Counted from the first letter of the stretch, positions 38,205-48,095 are shown. The stretch: DNA of 64,000 bases from Blastocatellia bacterium AA13 (GCA_003222245.1 QHVH01000007.1:310001-374000), one strand, 5' to 3'. Program-made: numbers and translations. Notes: a model not told the origin generated them from the letters alone.

Positions 38205-38770
38205 AACGGAGATCCACCTTCCAACAAGAATTTTCTGACCTGATGTTCGATTCGGATTCGCGCCGTCAACTGGATGTCCTGACGGATTAACGACGGAAGA
38301 TCAGCGATTCTATATGACGGCTGAGGCTGTAGCAATGTTGTCTCGTTTAGAGCCGCCCTGATTCTTTAGATCACTCGTGCCGGTGCAAGTGAGGTGAGCG
38401 AGATTCGGCTGGGCACGCTCAGAGAGGAACGCCCCGGGGCCAAAGAAGGTACTGCCGTCTCCATACGACCGCGCTCGCCGAGCGTGCAGCCCGAAATCCA
38501 TATAATTTCTCGAATTACAGATTTTAATCTTTGTGATCTTGTTGATTACTGAGCGAACTGGGGAGAGGCTATTTCATTCAAATCTCCCTGTGAGAATCAA
38601 CAGGTCTTGGTCGATGGTCGGATTCAAATTAATCTCAAGGATATTGTTATTGAAACGGAAGCCTGAGCCCTTGTTACTCTCTCATCTTTTCACGGGGTAG
38701 TGGTTACACGCCGCCGTTTTCAAATCTACTTTATTGTTTCAGAGGACGTTTGGCTGTTTTTGCGGATGCT
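38205..38770. other. Gene-poor intergenic region
   Basis: 566 bp between the divergent ends of the transporter and repair genes. A 63-codon minus-strand ORF (38310-38501) has no gene-like neighbours and may be part of an interspersed sequence. Nothing else is recognisable. Confidence 0.4.
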
Positions 38771-40207
38771 TCATTCGTTAGCGGTGCTCCAGAGATACAT
38801 GCTCGCGTAAGACCGCCAGGGTCGCCAGGCTTCCGCACGCTTTTCCAACTCGCATTGCGTTCTCAGACCGAGAGCGCGAAGGAGGCCCGCATCGCCTGTC
38901 GGAAGCGCGTCCGGCTCTCGCAGGGCTCGCATTGCCACGTATTGCGCGGTCCAACAACCAATGCCGGGAATCTCACGGAGTTGAGCTGAGAAGGCATCGG
39001 AGTCGATGACCCGGTCAAAGCTGATCGCTCCGTCACAAACCGCGCGAGCCAGAGCGTGAATCGTCTCCGCCCGCTCTTCGCGCAGCCCAATATCCGCCAG
39101 ATTGGCATCCGCAAGGATCTCGGGCGTGGGAAACAGATGCGTGAGGCCGTCTGCATCGGAGATACGCTGGCCGTAAGACCTTGCCATTCGCCCCATCAGC
39201 GCGGCTGCGCCCTTCAAAGCCATCTTCTGGCCGAGAATCGCTCGGATCGTAAGCTCAAAGCCGCTCCAGCAACCGGGGACGCGGAGCCCTGGTTCTGCCC
39301 GAATCCGTGAAGTCAACGCGGGATCCCTTCCAAGGCTCTTCGCTACCGCCGCCCAATCCGCATTCAGATCGAACATACCGCGGATTCGCTCAACAATCAG
39401 GTACAGCGAGCGCGGGTCCGCAATCTGCACACGCACCGCAACGGCATCGTGCGCGCTGTCGGGCGAAACCTCAAAATAGCCGTGGCAGCCGTTCAGCGAG
39501 ATGTTTCGGCGATAGCCTCTCAGATCAACTACCTCGACGCCCGGTGTGGCGTGCTCGGCGAGAAACCCCAGGATGCCTTTCCAGTGGTAGGGTGGACGGA
39601 AACGTAGATGAAAAAGATAGTGATCCTGCTGTTGAATAGTCTTTTGGTGCGCCAGGCGCCTGATTTGCCCCGGCGTTCTGTTGTAAGTCTTGCGGATGAC
39701 GGCATTGAACCTGCGCACGCATCCGAACCCAGATGCGAGTGCAACGTCAGTCATTGACAGCCTGGTTTCGTCAATCAGTTTTTTGGCGAAGTGCAGACGA
39801 CGAGTCTTCGCTACCGCGCTCGGCGACGCGCCCAGATGCCGGATAAACAACCGTCGAAGATGCCGCGAACTTACTCCGAGTCGCTCCGCGAGGCCTTCCA
39901 TTCCGGCGTCTTCTAAGCTGCTCTCCTCGATAAGGCGCAGGGCTCTGGAAACCGTGTTCGAAGTTCCGCACCAGGCCGGGGTTCCCGGCGAACACTCCGG
40001 CCGGCAACGCAGACAAGGACGGAATCCGGCTTCCGCCGCCGCGGCGGCCGTTGGAAGATAACGGACGTTTGTTTCTTTCACTGTAGGTACAGGGCAAATC
40101 GGACGGCAATAGATCCGCGTACTGAGCACTCCTATGAAGAACTTGCCGTCGAAGCGAGAATCCCGCGACAACCTCGCTCGTGAACATACCTGCCAGTCCA
40201 ATATCAT
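38771..40207 (-). CDS. Ada-AlkA fusion: methyl-responsive regulator and 3-methyladenine glycosylase
   Basis: 478 aa. The ATG at 40207 fits the family N-terminus. Residues about 10-80 are the Ada zinc/methyl-acceptor domain (IYCRPICPVP, then CLRCRPEC). An AraC-type HTH pair follows (about 90-190). From about 205 comes an AlkA-type DNA glycosylase with N-terminal fold, HhH region (LREIPGIGCWTAQYVAMRAL) and catalytic Asp in PTGDAGLLRA. It should sense alkyl phosphotriesters, activate transcription and excise alkylated bases. The O6-methylguanine transferase domain of E. coli Ada is absent, as in this fusion class. Divergent from the M13 peptidase gene. Confidence 0.9.
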   Translation of the reverse strand: MILDWQVCSRARLSRDSRFDGKFFIGVLSTRIYCRPICPVPTVKETNVRYLPTAAAAAEAGFRPCLRCRPECSPGTPAWCGTSNTVSRALRLIEESSLEDAGMEGLAERLGVSSRHLRRLFIRHLGASPSAVAKTRRLHFAKKLIDETRLSMTDVALASGFGCVRRFNAVIRKTYNRTPGQIRRLAHQKTIQQQDHYLFHLRFRPPYHWKGILGFLAEHATPGVEVVDLRGYRRNISLNGCHGYFEVSPDSAHDAVAVRVQIADPRSLYLIVERIRGMFDLNADWAAVAKSLGRDPALTSRIRAEPGLRVPGCWSGFELTIRAILGQKMALKGAAALMGRMARSYGQRISDADGLTHLFPTPEILADANLADIGLREERAETIHALARAVCDGAISFDRVIDSDAFSAQLREIPGIGCWTAQYVAMRALREPDALPTGDAGLLRALGLRTQCELEKRAEAWRPWRSYASMYLWSTANE

Positions 40208-40402
40208 GATTCTTGTCAACCTCACGGCCTGATCGCGATCGCCGCCGCGCGACCGCGCTTCCATCATAGCCTCATTATAACCAACGCTCTCGGCCAAGCT
40301 GGACGTTTTCGGACCATGATCGGACTGCGTCCACCGAAATCGGCGAAAGAGGTCCGCAAACGTCCAATGTGAATGCGTCCATTTCGCTATAGTGCGGGAC
40401 CT

Positions 40403-42478
40403 ATGCACACCACATCTCGTCTTCGCGCTGCAGTCCTCGTCGTTATCTTTTCTTGTGCGGTTTCGTTAGCGGCGATCAGCTCATCGATTGCACAAAACAC
40501 GGACACCGACACGGACGCGGATGCGATGGACCGTTCCGTCAAGCCGGGTGATGACTTTTACCGGTATGCCAATGGAGGCTGGCTCAAATGGGCAGCGATT
40601 CACGCCGGCCAGCCGAGCTACAGTAACGGCGCGGCGTTAATCGAAAAAACGAGCCGGCGCGTACGCGATCTCATTGAAGCGGCAGCCGCGTCTCATCCTA
40701 CGTTCCATCCGGTCAGGGGCAGCGCTGCTCAGAAAGTGGGGGACTACTATGCCAGCTTTATGGATGAAGAAACCATCGAGGCCAAGGGGCTCAGACCACT
40801 GGCCGATGAGATGGCTATGATCTCAAAGATCACAAACAAGGCATCGCTTTCAGCCTATCTCGGTTCCACCTTGAACACCGAAGTCAACGGGCTCACCGCC
40901 AATGCCGACCATATTTTTGGTTTGTGGGTCAACCAGGGTTTTGAAGACTCGAAATACTATCTTCCACACATACTGCAGGGCGGTCTGGGAATGCCTGATC
41001 GCGAGAGCTACATTGACCCGTCGCCCATAAAGACTGAGTTGCGCGCTCAATATCAGGCGCACATTGCGGCGATCTTGAAACTGGCGGGTGTCGCGGACCC
41101 GAACGCGAGGGCCGCGCGTGTCCTTGCGCTCGAAACAGAGATGGCGCGCTCCCACGCTCCTGATGCCGACGCCGCCGACGTCTTCAAGCAGAACAACCCG
41201 TGGAAACGCGCCGACTTTGGCGCCAAGGCGCCGGGCATGGATTGGGACGCTTATTTTCGAGCGGCCGGACTTTTCCAGCAGTCGGATTTCGTCGTCTGGC
41301 AGCCGATGGCGGTAACCGGTACGTCCGCCTTGGTGGATCGGGAGGCGATCGATGCGTGGAAGGACTATCTCCTGTTTCACCTGATCGAACACTATGCCGG
41401 CGTTTTGCCTAAGGCGGCGGCTGCCGAAGATTTCGCTTTCTACGGAACGATCATGTCAGGTGCGCAAAAAGCGCCTGAACGCCGGAAGACGGCCATCGAC
41501 GCCACAAACGGAGCGCTTGGCCATGCGGTCGGCCAACTCTACACTCAGCGTTATTTTCCACCCGAGGCCAAGGAGAAGGCGAAGGCTATGGTCAGCGACC
41601 TGATCGCCGCCTATCGCGCCCGCATTTCAAATCTCACATGGATGTCTCCCGAGACTAAGAAAAAGGCGTTAGCCAAGCTCGCCGCGCTTTATATCGGCGT
41701 CGGCTATCCCGACACATGGATCGACTATTCGACACTGGATATCGTGCGCGGCGACGCCTTCGGCAATATGCGTCGTACGGAAGCTTTTAATCGTCTGCGT
41801 AGCCTGACCCAGCTTAAGCAGCCGGCCGATCCATCCGAGTGGAGAATCGATCCGCAAACAGTCAGCGCTGTGATCATGTTCAGTCCGAATTCCGAGTTCT
41901 TCGCGGCGGGCCTGTTTCAGCCGCCGTTTTTCGACAGCAATGGCGACGCCGCTTCCAACTATGGATCCGCCGGTGCGGGTCTCGCTCACGAGATCAGCCA
42001 CAGCTTTGACGAACTGGGGAACATTTACGACGACCAGGGACGACTCGGTAAATGGTGGACTGCTGATGACCTGGCCAGGTATCACGGGGCGGCTGTGAAG
42101 ATGGCGGCGCAATTTGATAGCTACTGCCCGCTTCCCGACCTTTGCGTCAATGGCAAGCAGGTCTTGGGTGAAAATATCTCCGACCTGGCGGGATTGCGGG
42201 TCGCGCATGACGCTTACATCATATCCCTGAAAGGAAAGACCGATGTCGTGATAGGAGGAATGAGCGGCGAACAGCGCTTTTTCGTGGCGTTCGCCCAGCG
42301 ATGGCGGAAGCTTCAAAGCGAAGCCGCGTTGCGCGGGCAGATCAAAACCGACACTCATTCACCAGGCGAATATCGAAGCGATACCGTACGCAATGTCGAG
42401 GCCTGGTACAAAGCCTTTCAGGTAGTGCCCGGCGATAAACTTTTTCTAAGGCCCGAAGACCGGGTCGGGATCTGGTGA
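40403..42478 (+). CDS. pepO: M13 family zinc metallopeptidase (PepO/neprilysin-like)
   Basis: 691 aa. Signal peptide at 1-33 (the ATG at 40403 opens it). Zinc motif HEISHSFDELG, third ligand in GENISDLAG and the arginine/propeller-like C-terminus (VEAWYKAF, PGDKLFLRPEDRVGIW) identify M13. Two departures are visible: the substrate-binding NAYY motif reads SAVI, and the Cys near the C-terminus (usual FxC) is missing. Probably a periplasmic or secreted endopeptidase for short peptides, active if the NAxY change is tolerated. Confidence 0.87.
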   Translation: MHTTSRLRAAVLVVIFSCAVSLAAISSSIAQNTDTDTDADAMDRSVKPGDDFYRYANGGWLKWAAIHAGQPSYSNGAALIEKTSRRVRDLIEAAAASHPTFHPVRGSAAQKVGDYYASFMDEETIEAKGLRPLADEMAMISKITNKASLSAYLGSTLNTEVNGLTANADHIFGLWVNQGFEDSKYYLPHILQGGLGMPDRESYIDPSPIKTELRAQYQAHIAAILKLAGVADPNARAARVLALETEMARSHAPDADAADVFKQNNPWKRADFGAKAPGMDWDAYFRAAGLFQQSDFVVWQPMAVTGTSALVDREAIDAWKDYLLFHLIEHYAGVLPKAAAAEDFAFYGTIMSGAQKAPERRKTAIDATNGALGHAVGQLYTQRYFPPEAKEKAKAMVSDLIAAYRARISNLTWMSPETKKKALAKLAALYIGVGYPDTWIDYSTLDIVRGDAFGNMRRTEAFNRLRSLTQLKQPADPSEWRIDPQTVSAVIMFSPNSEFFAAGLFQPPFFDSNGDAASNYGSAGAGLAHEISHSFDELGNIYDDQGRLGKWWTADDLARYHGAAVKMAAQFDSYCPLPDLCVNGKQVLGENISDLAGLRVAHDAYIISLKGKTDVVIGGMSGEQRFFVAFAQRWRKLQSEAALRGQIKTDTHSPGEYRSDTVRNVEAWYKAFQVVPGDKLFLRPEDRVGIW

Positions 42479-42703
42479 TATTCGATGCGCATCGCCGTTG
42501 TGGAACGGACAGGCTCTTTCAACGATTGAGGCGCAGTGTGGTGAGTTGAAAGACTCCTCAACGCCGCGCGTTCTGACATCCTGATTACCACTGAATAGCT
42601 TTGGAGCGAGATATCGAATGCGGCGACAAGTACGGTCGCTTTAGCAGAAGAGTGAAAGGGGATTGCAAGCCAAAGGAAGCGTCTTGCCGCCGCATTCAAT
42701 GTA

Positions 42704-42788
42704 TTGCCGCGGCGCCCACGCTCGTGTTGCCGCGGCATTCAGTATGTCGCCGCGGCGCTCACTCTCGTGTTGCCGCGGCATCCAGTTC
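42704..42788 (+). repeat. 43-bp tandem repeat, about two copies
   Basis: Units begin at 42704 and 42747; each holds two GCCGCGGC cores separated by a C(G/T)C(G/T)TG linker. A partial earlier copy (42683-42703) precedes them. Confidence 0.6.
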
Positions 42789-42797
42789 ACGCGCGTC

Positions 42798-42986
42798 TCA
42801 GAACAAGTACTTCAATGCGAGCTGAATTGGCGTGGCGTAGCGCCCGGCAGTGTGCTGGTGATGCTGCTGACTCTGCCGATGAGATCCGCCGTGGTAACCT
42901 GCGTGGCCGACCACTGCCGAAAGCAGAAAGGCAAAACCAACGGTGAGACTCAGGGAGCATTGAATACACTTGCTAATTACGAACAT
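42798..42986 (-). CDS. Possible small His-rich secreted peptide
   Basis: 62 aa. GGAAG lies 7 nt before the ATG at 42986. A signal-like hydrophobic stretch (SLSLTVGFAFLLSAVVGHA) is followed by a His/Gln/Ser-rich part (YHGGSHRQSQQHHQH). There is no known family, and the ORF ends next to the tandem repeat. It could be chance; the composition is the only support. Confidence 0.25.
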   Translation of the reverse strand: MFVISKCIQCSLSLTVGFAFLLSAVVGHAGYHGGSHRQSQQHHQHTAGRYATPIQLALKYLF

Positions 42987-43575
42987 TTGTACTTCCGTTT
43001 TGTGCTGAAGCGCGCTCAGATATAAATTGCGAAATACTTCACGCTGGTCGATTGTGGGGAAACTGGGCGGTGCGTCTGAACGTCGGCGCTGGCTCGTGTC
43101 CGACGCAGAAACGATCAGGCAATTAACTGCAAGCATGCTGCCATCATTGTCGCAATTGAAGTTACGACGTTATAGCATTTGTTTTGACTCAATCATTACA
43201 AATAAGCGCGCAAACAATCGTTACCTGTGGATGCACAGTTGGCAGCCGTTGGGATAAAGCTGAAAAGTCATCTCCTATAGGTGAAATCGAGACATCACAA
43301 AGCCCGAGTAACCGAGAATGCGTGCTGAATGGAAATTATATTTATATGGAAATTTTTGAAGGGGGAGGATCGGGAACAAGAGACATTTAAAGATGTGAGC
43401 GTCTATGGACGTAGATCAATGGACCAGCCATCTTCGAAACGAAGTCAGCACAGCAGTAAGGCTGCCATTCGACGGAGACCGCTCCGCGGTTGTGTTGCTA
43501 GAAATCTTCCAGCTCGTGTGCCAAAATAATAGCCACATTTATATTCACTGTTTTTATCCTTGTCATAAGTTCGAT

Positions 43576-43606
43576 GTAGCCCGCCGGGTCACTACCGGCG
43601 GGCTAC
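43576..43606. terminator. Perfect 12-bp hairpin
   Basis: Arms 43576-43587 and 43595-43606 pair perfectly around a 7-nt loop, about 60 bp past the stop of the minus-strand Uma2 gene. It could terminate that gene or be a REP-like palindrome; no T tract is clear. Confidence 0.5.
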
Positions 43607-43667
43607 CGTAATTAGTGCGCGGCAATAAAAATCTTACGCGGATAAAGAGCCGAAATCGTTCAACGCA

Positions 43668-44282
43668 TCAGAAGTCTATTTCCCAGATCGAGCGAAGATC
43701 GATTCTCAGTCCTTGGAGCACGGGTTCACCGCTGATGCTTTCCGCGTTCTCCAACATCTCTATGTGCCCGTCAGCGTGGTAAACGAAGACGGTCCTAGTC
43801 TGCACATCAATGAGCCAGGCCAACTGCGCGCCGTTGGCCACGTATTCCCTCATCTTTTCTTTCAGAGCCGCGATGCTGTCCGACTGCGAACGAAGCTCAA
43901 GAACGAAATCCGGGCAAAAGGGGATGAATTTTCTTTTTTGCTCAGGCTCCAGTGCCGCGAACCGGGATTTTTTCACCCAGGCAAGATCAGGAGATCTTGT
44001 AGCTCCATTTGGAAGAATGAACCCCGTTGATGAATCGAATGTGACTCCTGATTGATTCGTGATGTCCCAATTAACAAACGCGGCAAGAAGCAGGGCGTTC
44101 TTGCGGCCAGTTTCTCCTCCGGTAGGGGGCATAAATATTATGTCTCCATTAGCCCGTCGCTCGATGCGAAGCTCAGGATTCAGTCTGCAGAATTCATAGA
44201 ACTGGTTGTCAGTCATATCCACAACGGGTCTCGTGTGGATTACAATACCGGAAGGTTGTTCTGCGGCTATGGCTTTACTCAT
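43668..44282 (-). CDS. Uma2 family (DUF820) putative endonuclease
   Basis: 204 aa, the usual length. The PD-(D/E)XK-like core is readable: SPDLAWVKKSR, FCPDFVLELRS and an MREYVANGAQLAWLID segment that carries the family's Lys/Trp positions. Uma2 proteins are abundant in cyanobacteria and Acidobacteriota-like genomes and are linked to mobile DNA, but their targets are unknown. It lies next to the comM duplication in the accessory island. Confidence 0.85.
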   Translation of the reverse strand: MSKAIAAEQPSGIVIHTRPVVDMTDNQFYEFCRLNPELRIERRANGDIIFMPPTGGETGRKNALLLAAFVNWDITNQSGVTFDSSTGFILPNGATRSPDLAWVKKSRFAALEPEQKRKFIPFCPDFVLELRSQSDSIAALKEKMREYVANGAQLAWLIDVQTRTVFVYHADGHIEMLENAESISGEPVLQGLRIDLRSIWEIDF

Positions 44283-44348
44283 GATGCCTCGCTTGCGCGT
44301 CGAATTAGAGTCGCTCTGATTATCTCAGATATCCGACTGATCGCTAAG

Positions 44349-44820
44349 CCCAAAAGTTCCGATCCAACGTTCGGTACTGAATCGCCTCACTCACGTGGTT
44401 CGGTTCAATCTTGTCCTTGCCTTCGATGTCGGCAAGCGTACGGCTCACTTTCAGGATTCGATCGTATGCGCGAGCCGACAAACCAAGCCGTGTGATGGCG
44501 TTTTCAAGCAAACCCTTCGAAGGCTGATCGATAACACAGTACTTTCTTATGAGCCGCGGCGTCATCTGAGCGTTCGCGAATATCTTCTCGCCGTGGAATC
44601 GCTCGTGTTGAATTCGCCGCGCTCGAATCACTCGCTCTCGAATCTCTTCCGACGATTCCGGGAAAACGTCGCTCAAGAGCCATTTGAACTCTACGGCGGG
44701 CACGTCGATATGGATATCGATGCGATCGAGCAGCGGGCCGAAATCTTGGAAACGTATCGTTGGATTTGAATCGGGGAGCACTTGCATTCCCGAGTCGGAT
44801 CGTAAAAAAGGGGCAGGGTT
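44349..44820 (-). pseudogene. Duplicated 3' end of comM, frameshifted
   Basis: Nearly the same (roughly 94% by eye) as 48099 to about 48585, the last 160 codons of the intact comM gene, in the same orientation. A 1-nt loss near 44740 shifts the frame, and the sequence upstream of about 44820 is unrelated to comM. So it is a non-functional fragment. Confidence 0.85.
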
Positions 44821-45130
44821 GCGTTGCCCTTTTGTCGCCTCACGCTATCTGCTGCAAAACCGAAGTGTTCCGAATATCTCATCAACCTTAACACTCTGCG
44901 TGACCATCTGAAGAGCCGTCGTCTTGATTTGCGCCCCCCCCAGAAAGATGCCGCCGCAAAGATGCTCAATGCACGGTGGACACAATTGCCAATTGGGAAC
45001 TGGGTCGCAGTGAGCCAGGACTCCAATACATTCCCCGTGTCGTTCAATTCCTCGGGTATGACCGCGCTCCGTACCGGGCCGAGTCGAGGCCGAGTCGGAG
45101 CCTCAATCGCTGATCGAGAGGCTCAAGTGG

Positions 45131-45136
45131 TATAAT
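45131..45136 (+). promoter_or_regulatory. Putative -10 box for TIR gene
   Basis: Perfect TATAAT, 27 nt before a GTG start option at 45158 and 54 nt before the ATG at 45185. No clear -35 box. Confidence 0.4.
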
Positions 45137-45184
45137 ACATTACGTTCGATTGCGTTTGTGGACAAGCGGTTTGGCAAGACAATT

Positions 45185-46642
45185 ATGCTAACTGATCCAT
45201 CAGAGCGTACGAAGGTTTTCATTAGCTATAGCCACCGAAACCGCGAGTGGTTAGCGCGCCTTCGTGTTCACCTAAAGCCGCTGGAACAGGAGTATGAGTT
45301 TGATTTTTGGGACGACACCAAAATTGTAGCAGGCTCAAAATGGCGTGAGGAAATTGGAAAGGCCCTTCGATCAGCGAAGGCGGCTGTTCTTTTGGTAAGT
45401 GCGGATTTTCTTGCTTCGGATTTTATTGTGACCGAGGAGTTACCTGTGCTCCTTCGTGCCGCCGAAGAAGATGGGGCGATTATCTTACCGTTGATCCTTA
45501 GCCCATCTCGGTTCCTAATGACAAAGGGAGTCAATCGGTTTCAGGCGTTGAACGATCCGTCGAAACCACTAATCAGTCTGACGACAGCGGAGCAGGAGGC
45601 AGTGTTCGTTAAGCTCACAGAAGTTATCGAGATCTCCCTGGCGTCTGCTAATGATACCTCGCGAGATATCTTACGAAGAGAAATCGGATCGCAGACTACG
45701 GACAACAAAGAGGGAGTCATTATGCCAATGCCACAAGCCTACTCAACACCAGATCGAACGAGAAGACCAATTACCTTCAGGTCAGCAGCGTTGGTCGTGC
45801 TGATAGCGGCATTAGCTATCCTCACGGCGGCTTATTGGCTGTTCAGGGATCGGAGTAATATTCCTAATAACGCTGTATCTGTTCTTGCAGCACCTACACC
45901 TAATATCAACGTGCTTGATGCGGGCCTTAAGTCTGACGATCCTCATTTTGACAATACACCAAAATTCAACGAGCTCCTAAATAGAATTGGACAAGTCCGC
46001 ACGCTCTATTTTCCCTCGGGTGCCTATTATTTCAACACCAGACCGAACGTAATCACCACTGGCCTGGTTATCATCGGCGATGGTGTTAATTCGACCAGCT
46101 TTATCAGAAATTACACGGCGATCAATTATGACGAGGCGCTCATACACACCCAACGCACCATTACGATAGAAAGAGTGGGGATACTGGCTGCGGCGGGTAC
46201 TAGCCACGGCGGCGCTATTAGGCTTCAAGGGCAATTTGCCTCGTCATCAGAGTTAAGATCCCTCTACATCACAGGGCAAACCGGTGGAACATTTGATATT
46301 CCACTGAGACTAGATAGTAATGACAATATTGGAATAAGAGGCTGTCGACTTGAGAACGTAAAACTCTTTGCGGCAACAGTGCACCTCGCCTGGTTCTTTA
46401 ATGTTCGTGGCCTAACGGCGACCGACTTTGATGCATATCCCGCTGGGGGGACAAAAAATCACGTCACGGTTCAGGGTCTGAATCCCGCAGTAAGATCAGA
46501 GAATGTTCAAATCCGAACTAGCCATCTCGTCACCTTATATGTATATGTGTCCAACAACATAAGCATAGAAAGTCCAGGTACCGAGGTACTTCCAGATAGG
46601 CTCTCAAAGGGAATAACAAGTAACGGCAAGACACTCCAATGA
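45185..46642 (+). CDS. TIR-transmembrane-beta-helix fusion protein
   Basis: 485 aa from the ATG at 45185 (a GTG 27 nt upstream is also possible). TIR domain at about 8-150: KVFISYSHRNREW, then WDDTKIVAG and an acidic helix ASDFIVTEELP at 77-87 where the catalytic Glu of TIR NADases would be. A TM helix follows at about 201-221. Residues about 240-485 look like a right-handed beta-helix of the pectate-lyase/phage tail-spike type: NVLDAGLKSDDPHFDNT, RTLYFPSGAYYF and repeated short strands (GVNSTSFIRN, IGIRGCRLENV). I know of no described protein with this order. Inference: outer beta-helix senses a surface or phage ligand and signals to a cytoplasmic TIR. Codons and G+C are lower than the flanking core genes. 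Confidence 0.75.
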   Translation: MLTDPSERTKVFISYSHRNREWLARLRVHLKPLEQEYEFDFWDDTKIVAGSKWREEIGKALRSAKAAVLLVSADFLASDFIVTEELPVLLRAAEEDGAIILPLILSPSRFLMTKGVNRFQALNDPSKPLISLTTAEQEAVFVKLTEVIEISLASANDTSRDILRREIGSQTTDNKEGVIMPMPQAYSTPDRTRRPITFRSAALVVLIAALAILTAAYWLFRDRSNIPNNAVSVLAAPTPNINVLDAGLKSDDPHFDNTPKFNELLNRIGQVRTLYFPSGAYYFNTRPNVITTGLVIIGDGVNSTSFIRNYTAINYDEALIHTQRTITIERVGILAAAGTSHGGAIRLQGQFASSSELRSLYITGQTGGTFDIPLRLDSNDNIGIRGCRLENVKLFAATVHLAWFFNVRGLTATDFDAYPAGGTKNHVTVQGLNPAVRSENVQIRTSHLVTLYVYVSNNISIESPGTEVLPDRLSKGITSNGKTLQ

Positions 46643-46742
46643 CGGATAGCCGTCCCCGACAAGTCGCTGAGGCGGCGGCGTGTTTTGGTTGGCTGTTTGA
46701 GAACTCCTTGACTGATCACTCCACTCTTTTGCAATGGACATT

Positions 46743-47234
46743 CTATTCCTTTCCGTTCCTCCGCTTCATTGAATCAAGGATCGTTTTGCCAATTGCATTT
46801 TTCCGTCGCTGTCGCTCGTCTTGAGAGACTACTTTGCGCTTGGTCTTGACCTTGTAATCCTTCACGGTCTGTTCGGACTCCAGATCACCGGCATCAAGGT
46901 CATCAATAAACGAGATCAGCTCCTCGGGCAGAAAGAAGTGGACGCGCTGAAAATCTTGCGGCCCTATCCCCTTCGCAGCCCGTTTCTCCATCTTGGCTAA
47001 GAGCTGTTTTTGAGTCGATACGAGTACAACGCGAGAAAACCCGCTGGCAAGGCACTTTTCAATATTCTACAGCTCATAGTCCTCAGTCGAGGTCACAGAA
47101 ATCTCACGGTCAATGGAGCGCCCCTTCTTCTCCTGAGCCGCATCAACTTTGCCCATTCTATCCAAGAGCGGCTTTTCATTCGCGGCCTTGTACGCTCTAT
47201 CCTCCCCAATCCGCTGAAAAGATTTTGAAGATAC
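46743..47234 (-). pseudogene. C-terminal remnant of a larger unknown protein, interrupted by a stop
   Basis: One frame is coding-like for about 490 bp (SFQRIGEDRAYKAANEKP..., then RVVLVSTQKQLLAKMEKRAA and FFLPEELISFIDDLDAG) but has an in-frame TAG at 47067-47069 and no start or family-defining domain. Only the last 82 codons are open from an ATG at 46991. Function unknown. Confidence 0.5.
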
Positions 47235-47469
47235 TTATGCGGGTGGCCACCACGACCGAGCAAGCGGGGGCTCTTCTTTTTCTCCTCCTGGTTTTGGTCG
47301 CAACGGCGTGGTCGAGGCGAGATCTGTATGTGAATCCGATTTGGACTTTGGATACATCGAAGCGGGCGGATGATCAATCGTGAGTGCTGCCGGATTCGGT
47401 GCAGAGCGTACCCTGTGCTACTTCTAAGGTCGTTTGACTGATGTCTTAGAATCGCCACAGGTCGCGGCG

Positions 47470-47694
47470 TCATAATAAATCGTTGAACTCGTCAACTGTG
47501 AGACCAACCTCACGAATTATAGCTCGCAGCGTTCCCTTTGCGAGTTCTTTGTGATCGGGAACTGTCACGCGCCTGTGTGGCGTCGTGGCCTGTCTCAGAA
47601 TCATGTGACTGCCTCGCTGCCGATCCTGTTCGTACCCAATTCTCTTTAGCGCCTTTGTCACCTCGCGGCCGGAGATTCTTGGCAGATCGCTCAC
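47470..47694 (-). CDS. hicA: HicA-type mRNA interferase toxin
   Basis: 74 aa, normal length. Opens ISGREVTKALKRIGYEQDRQ and carries the catalytic histidine in RGSHMILRQ, then TVPDHKELAKGTLRAIIREVGL. HicA is a dsRBD-fold toxin that cleaves mRNA. Translation probably couples to the upstream hicB antitoxin through a 4-nt overlap. Both sit inside the region bracketed by the comM duplication. Confidence 0.93.
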   Translation of the reverse strand: MSDLPRISGREVTKALKRIGYEQDRQRGSHMILRQATTPHRRVTVPDHKELAKGTLRAIIREVGLTVDEFNDLL

Positions 47695-47903
47695 GCAGGG
47701 ACCTCGACGATTTCCTCAAAGATCGAGGGTGGAACAGGTTCATTATGCGATTCCAGGCTCTCAAGGTAGCCCGCGATTGCCTCTCTGATGTTATCCAGGG
47801 CTTCGGAGCGAGTTTGTCCTTGAGAAATGCAACCGGGCAAGGAGGGTACCTCCGCGACGTATGCGCCTTCCTCATCCTGCTCTATCAATACTCGGTATTT
47901 CAT
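47691..47903 (-). CDS. hicB: HicB-type antitoxin
   Basis: 70 aa. The start at 47903 has GGAG 8 nt upstream and matches the family N-terminus (MKYRVLIEQDEEGAYVAEVP); an ORF begins 19 codons earlier. The degenerate RNase H-like fold (LPGCISQGQTRSEALDNIREAI) is complete. No DNA-binding C-terminal HTH is present, so it is the short form. Confidence 0.92.
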   Translation of the reverse strand: MKYRVLIEQDEEGAYVAEVPSLPGCISQGQTRSEALDNIREAIAGYLESLESHNEPVPPSIFEEIVEVPA

Positions 47904-48095
47904 TTCCAGGTCTCCTGCGGTATCGACATAGCAATTCATGAACGCATCTTCCCGTTTCACCTTCGGTTATGAACGCGTTCCTCCTTCCTCGCGCAAATCC
48001 TATCACACAAGCGGAGGGCAAATCAGTCCAACCAACCCGTTACACTGAACAAGGGCCACGTCGCTTTGATCTGCGGCTATTCGACGCAATCGCCG

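Larger units (their letters stand above)
42479..43667. other. 1.2-kb gene-poor region at the left edge of the accessory island
   Basis: No convincing gene. It holds a GC-rich tandem repeat near 42704, a doubtful small ORF at 42798-42986, and a strong hairpin at 43576-43606. Base composition falls toward the right part. Confidence 0.5.

Noticed and set aside
38310-38501. 63-codon minus-strand ORF
   Set aside because: No ribosome site, no family and an unusual composition; may be interspersed non-coding sequence.
42683-42788. CRISPR array
   Set aside because: Units are contiguous with no unique spacers, and no cas genes are present.
47093-47473. 126-codon minus-strand ORF
   Set aside because: Arg-rich with no motif; a different frame of the same strand reads as the remnant of a real gene.
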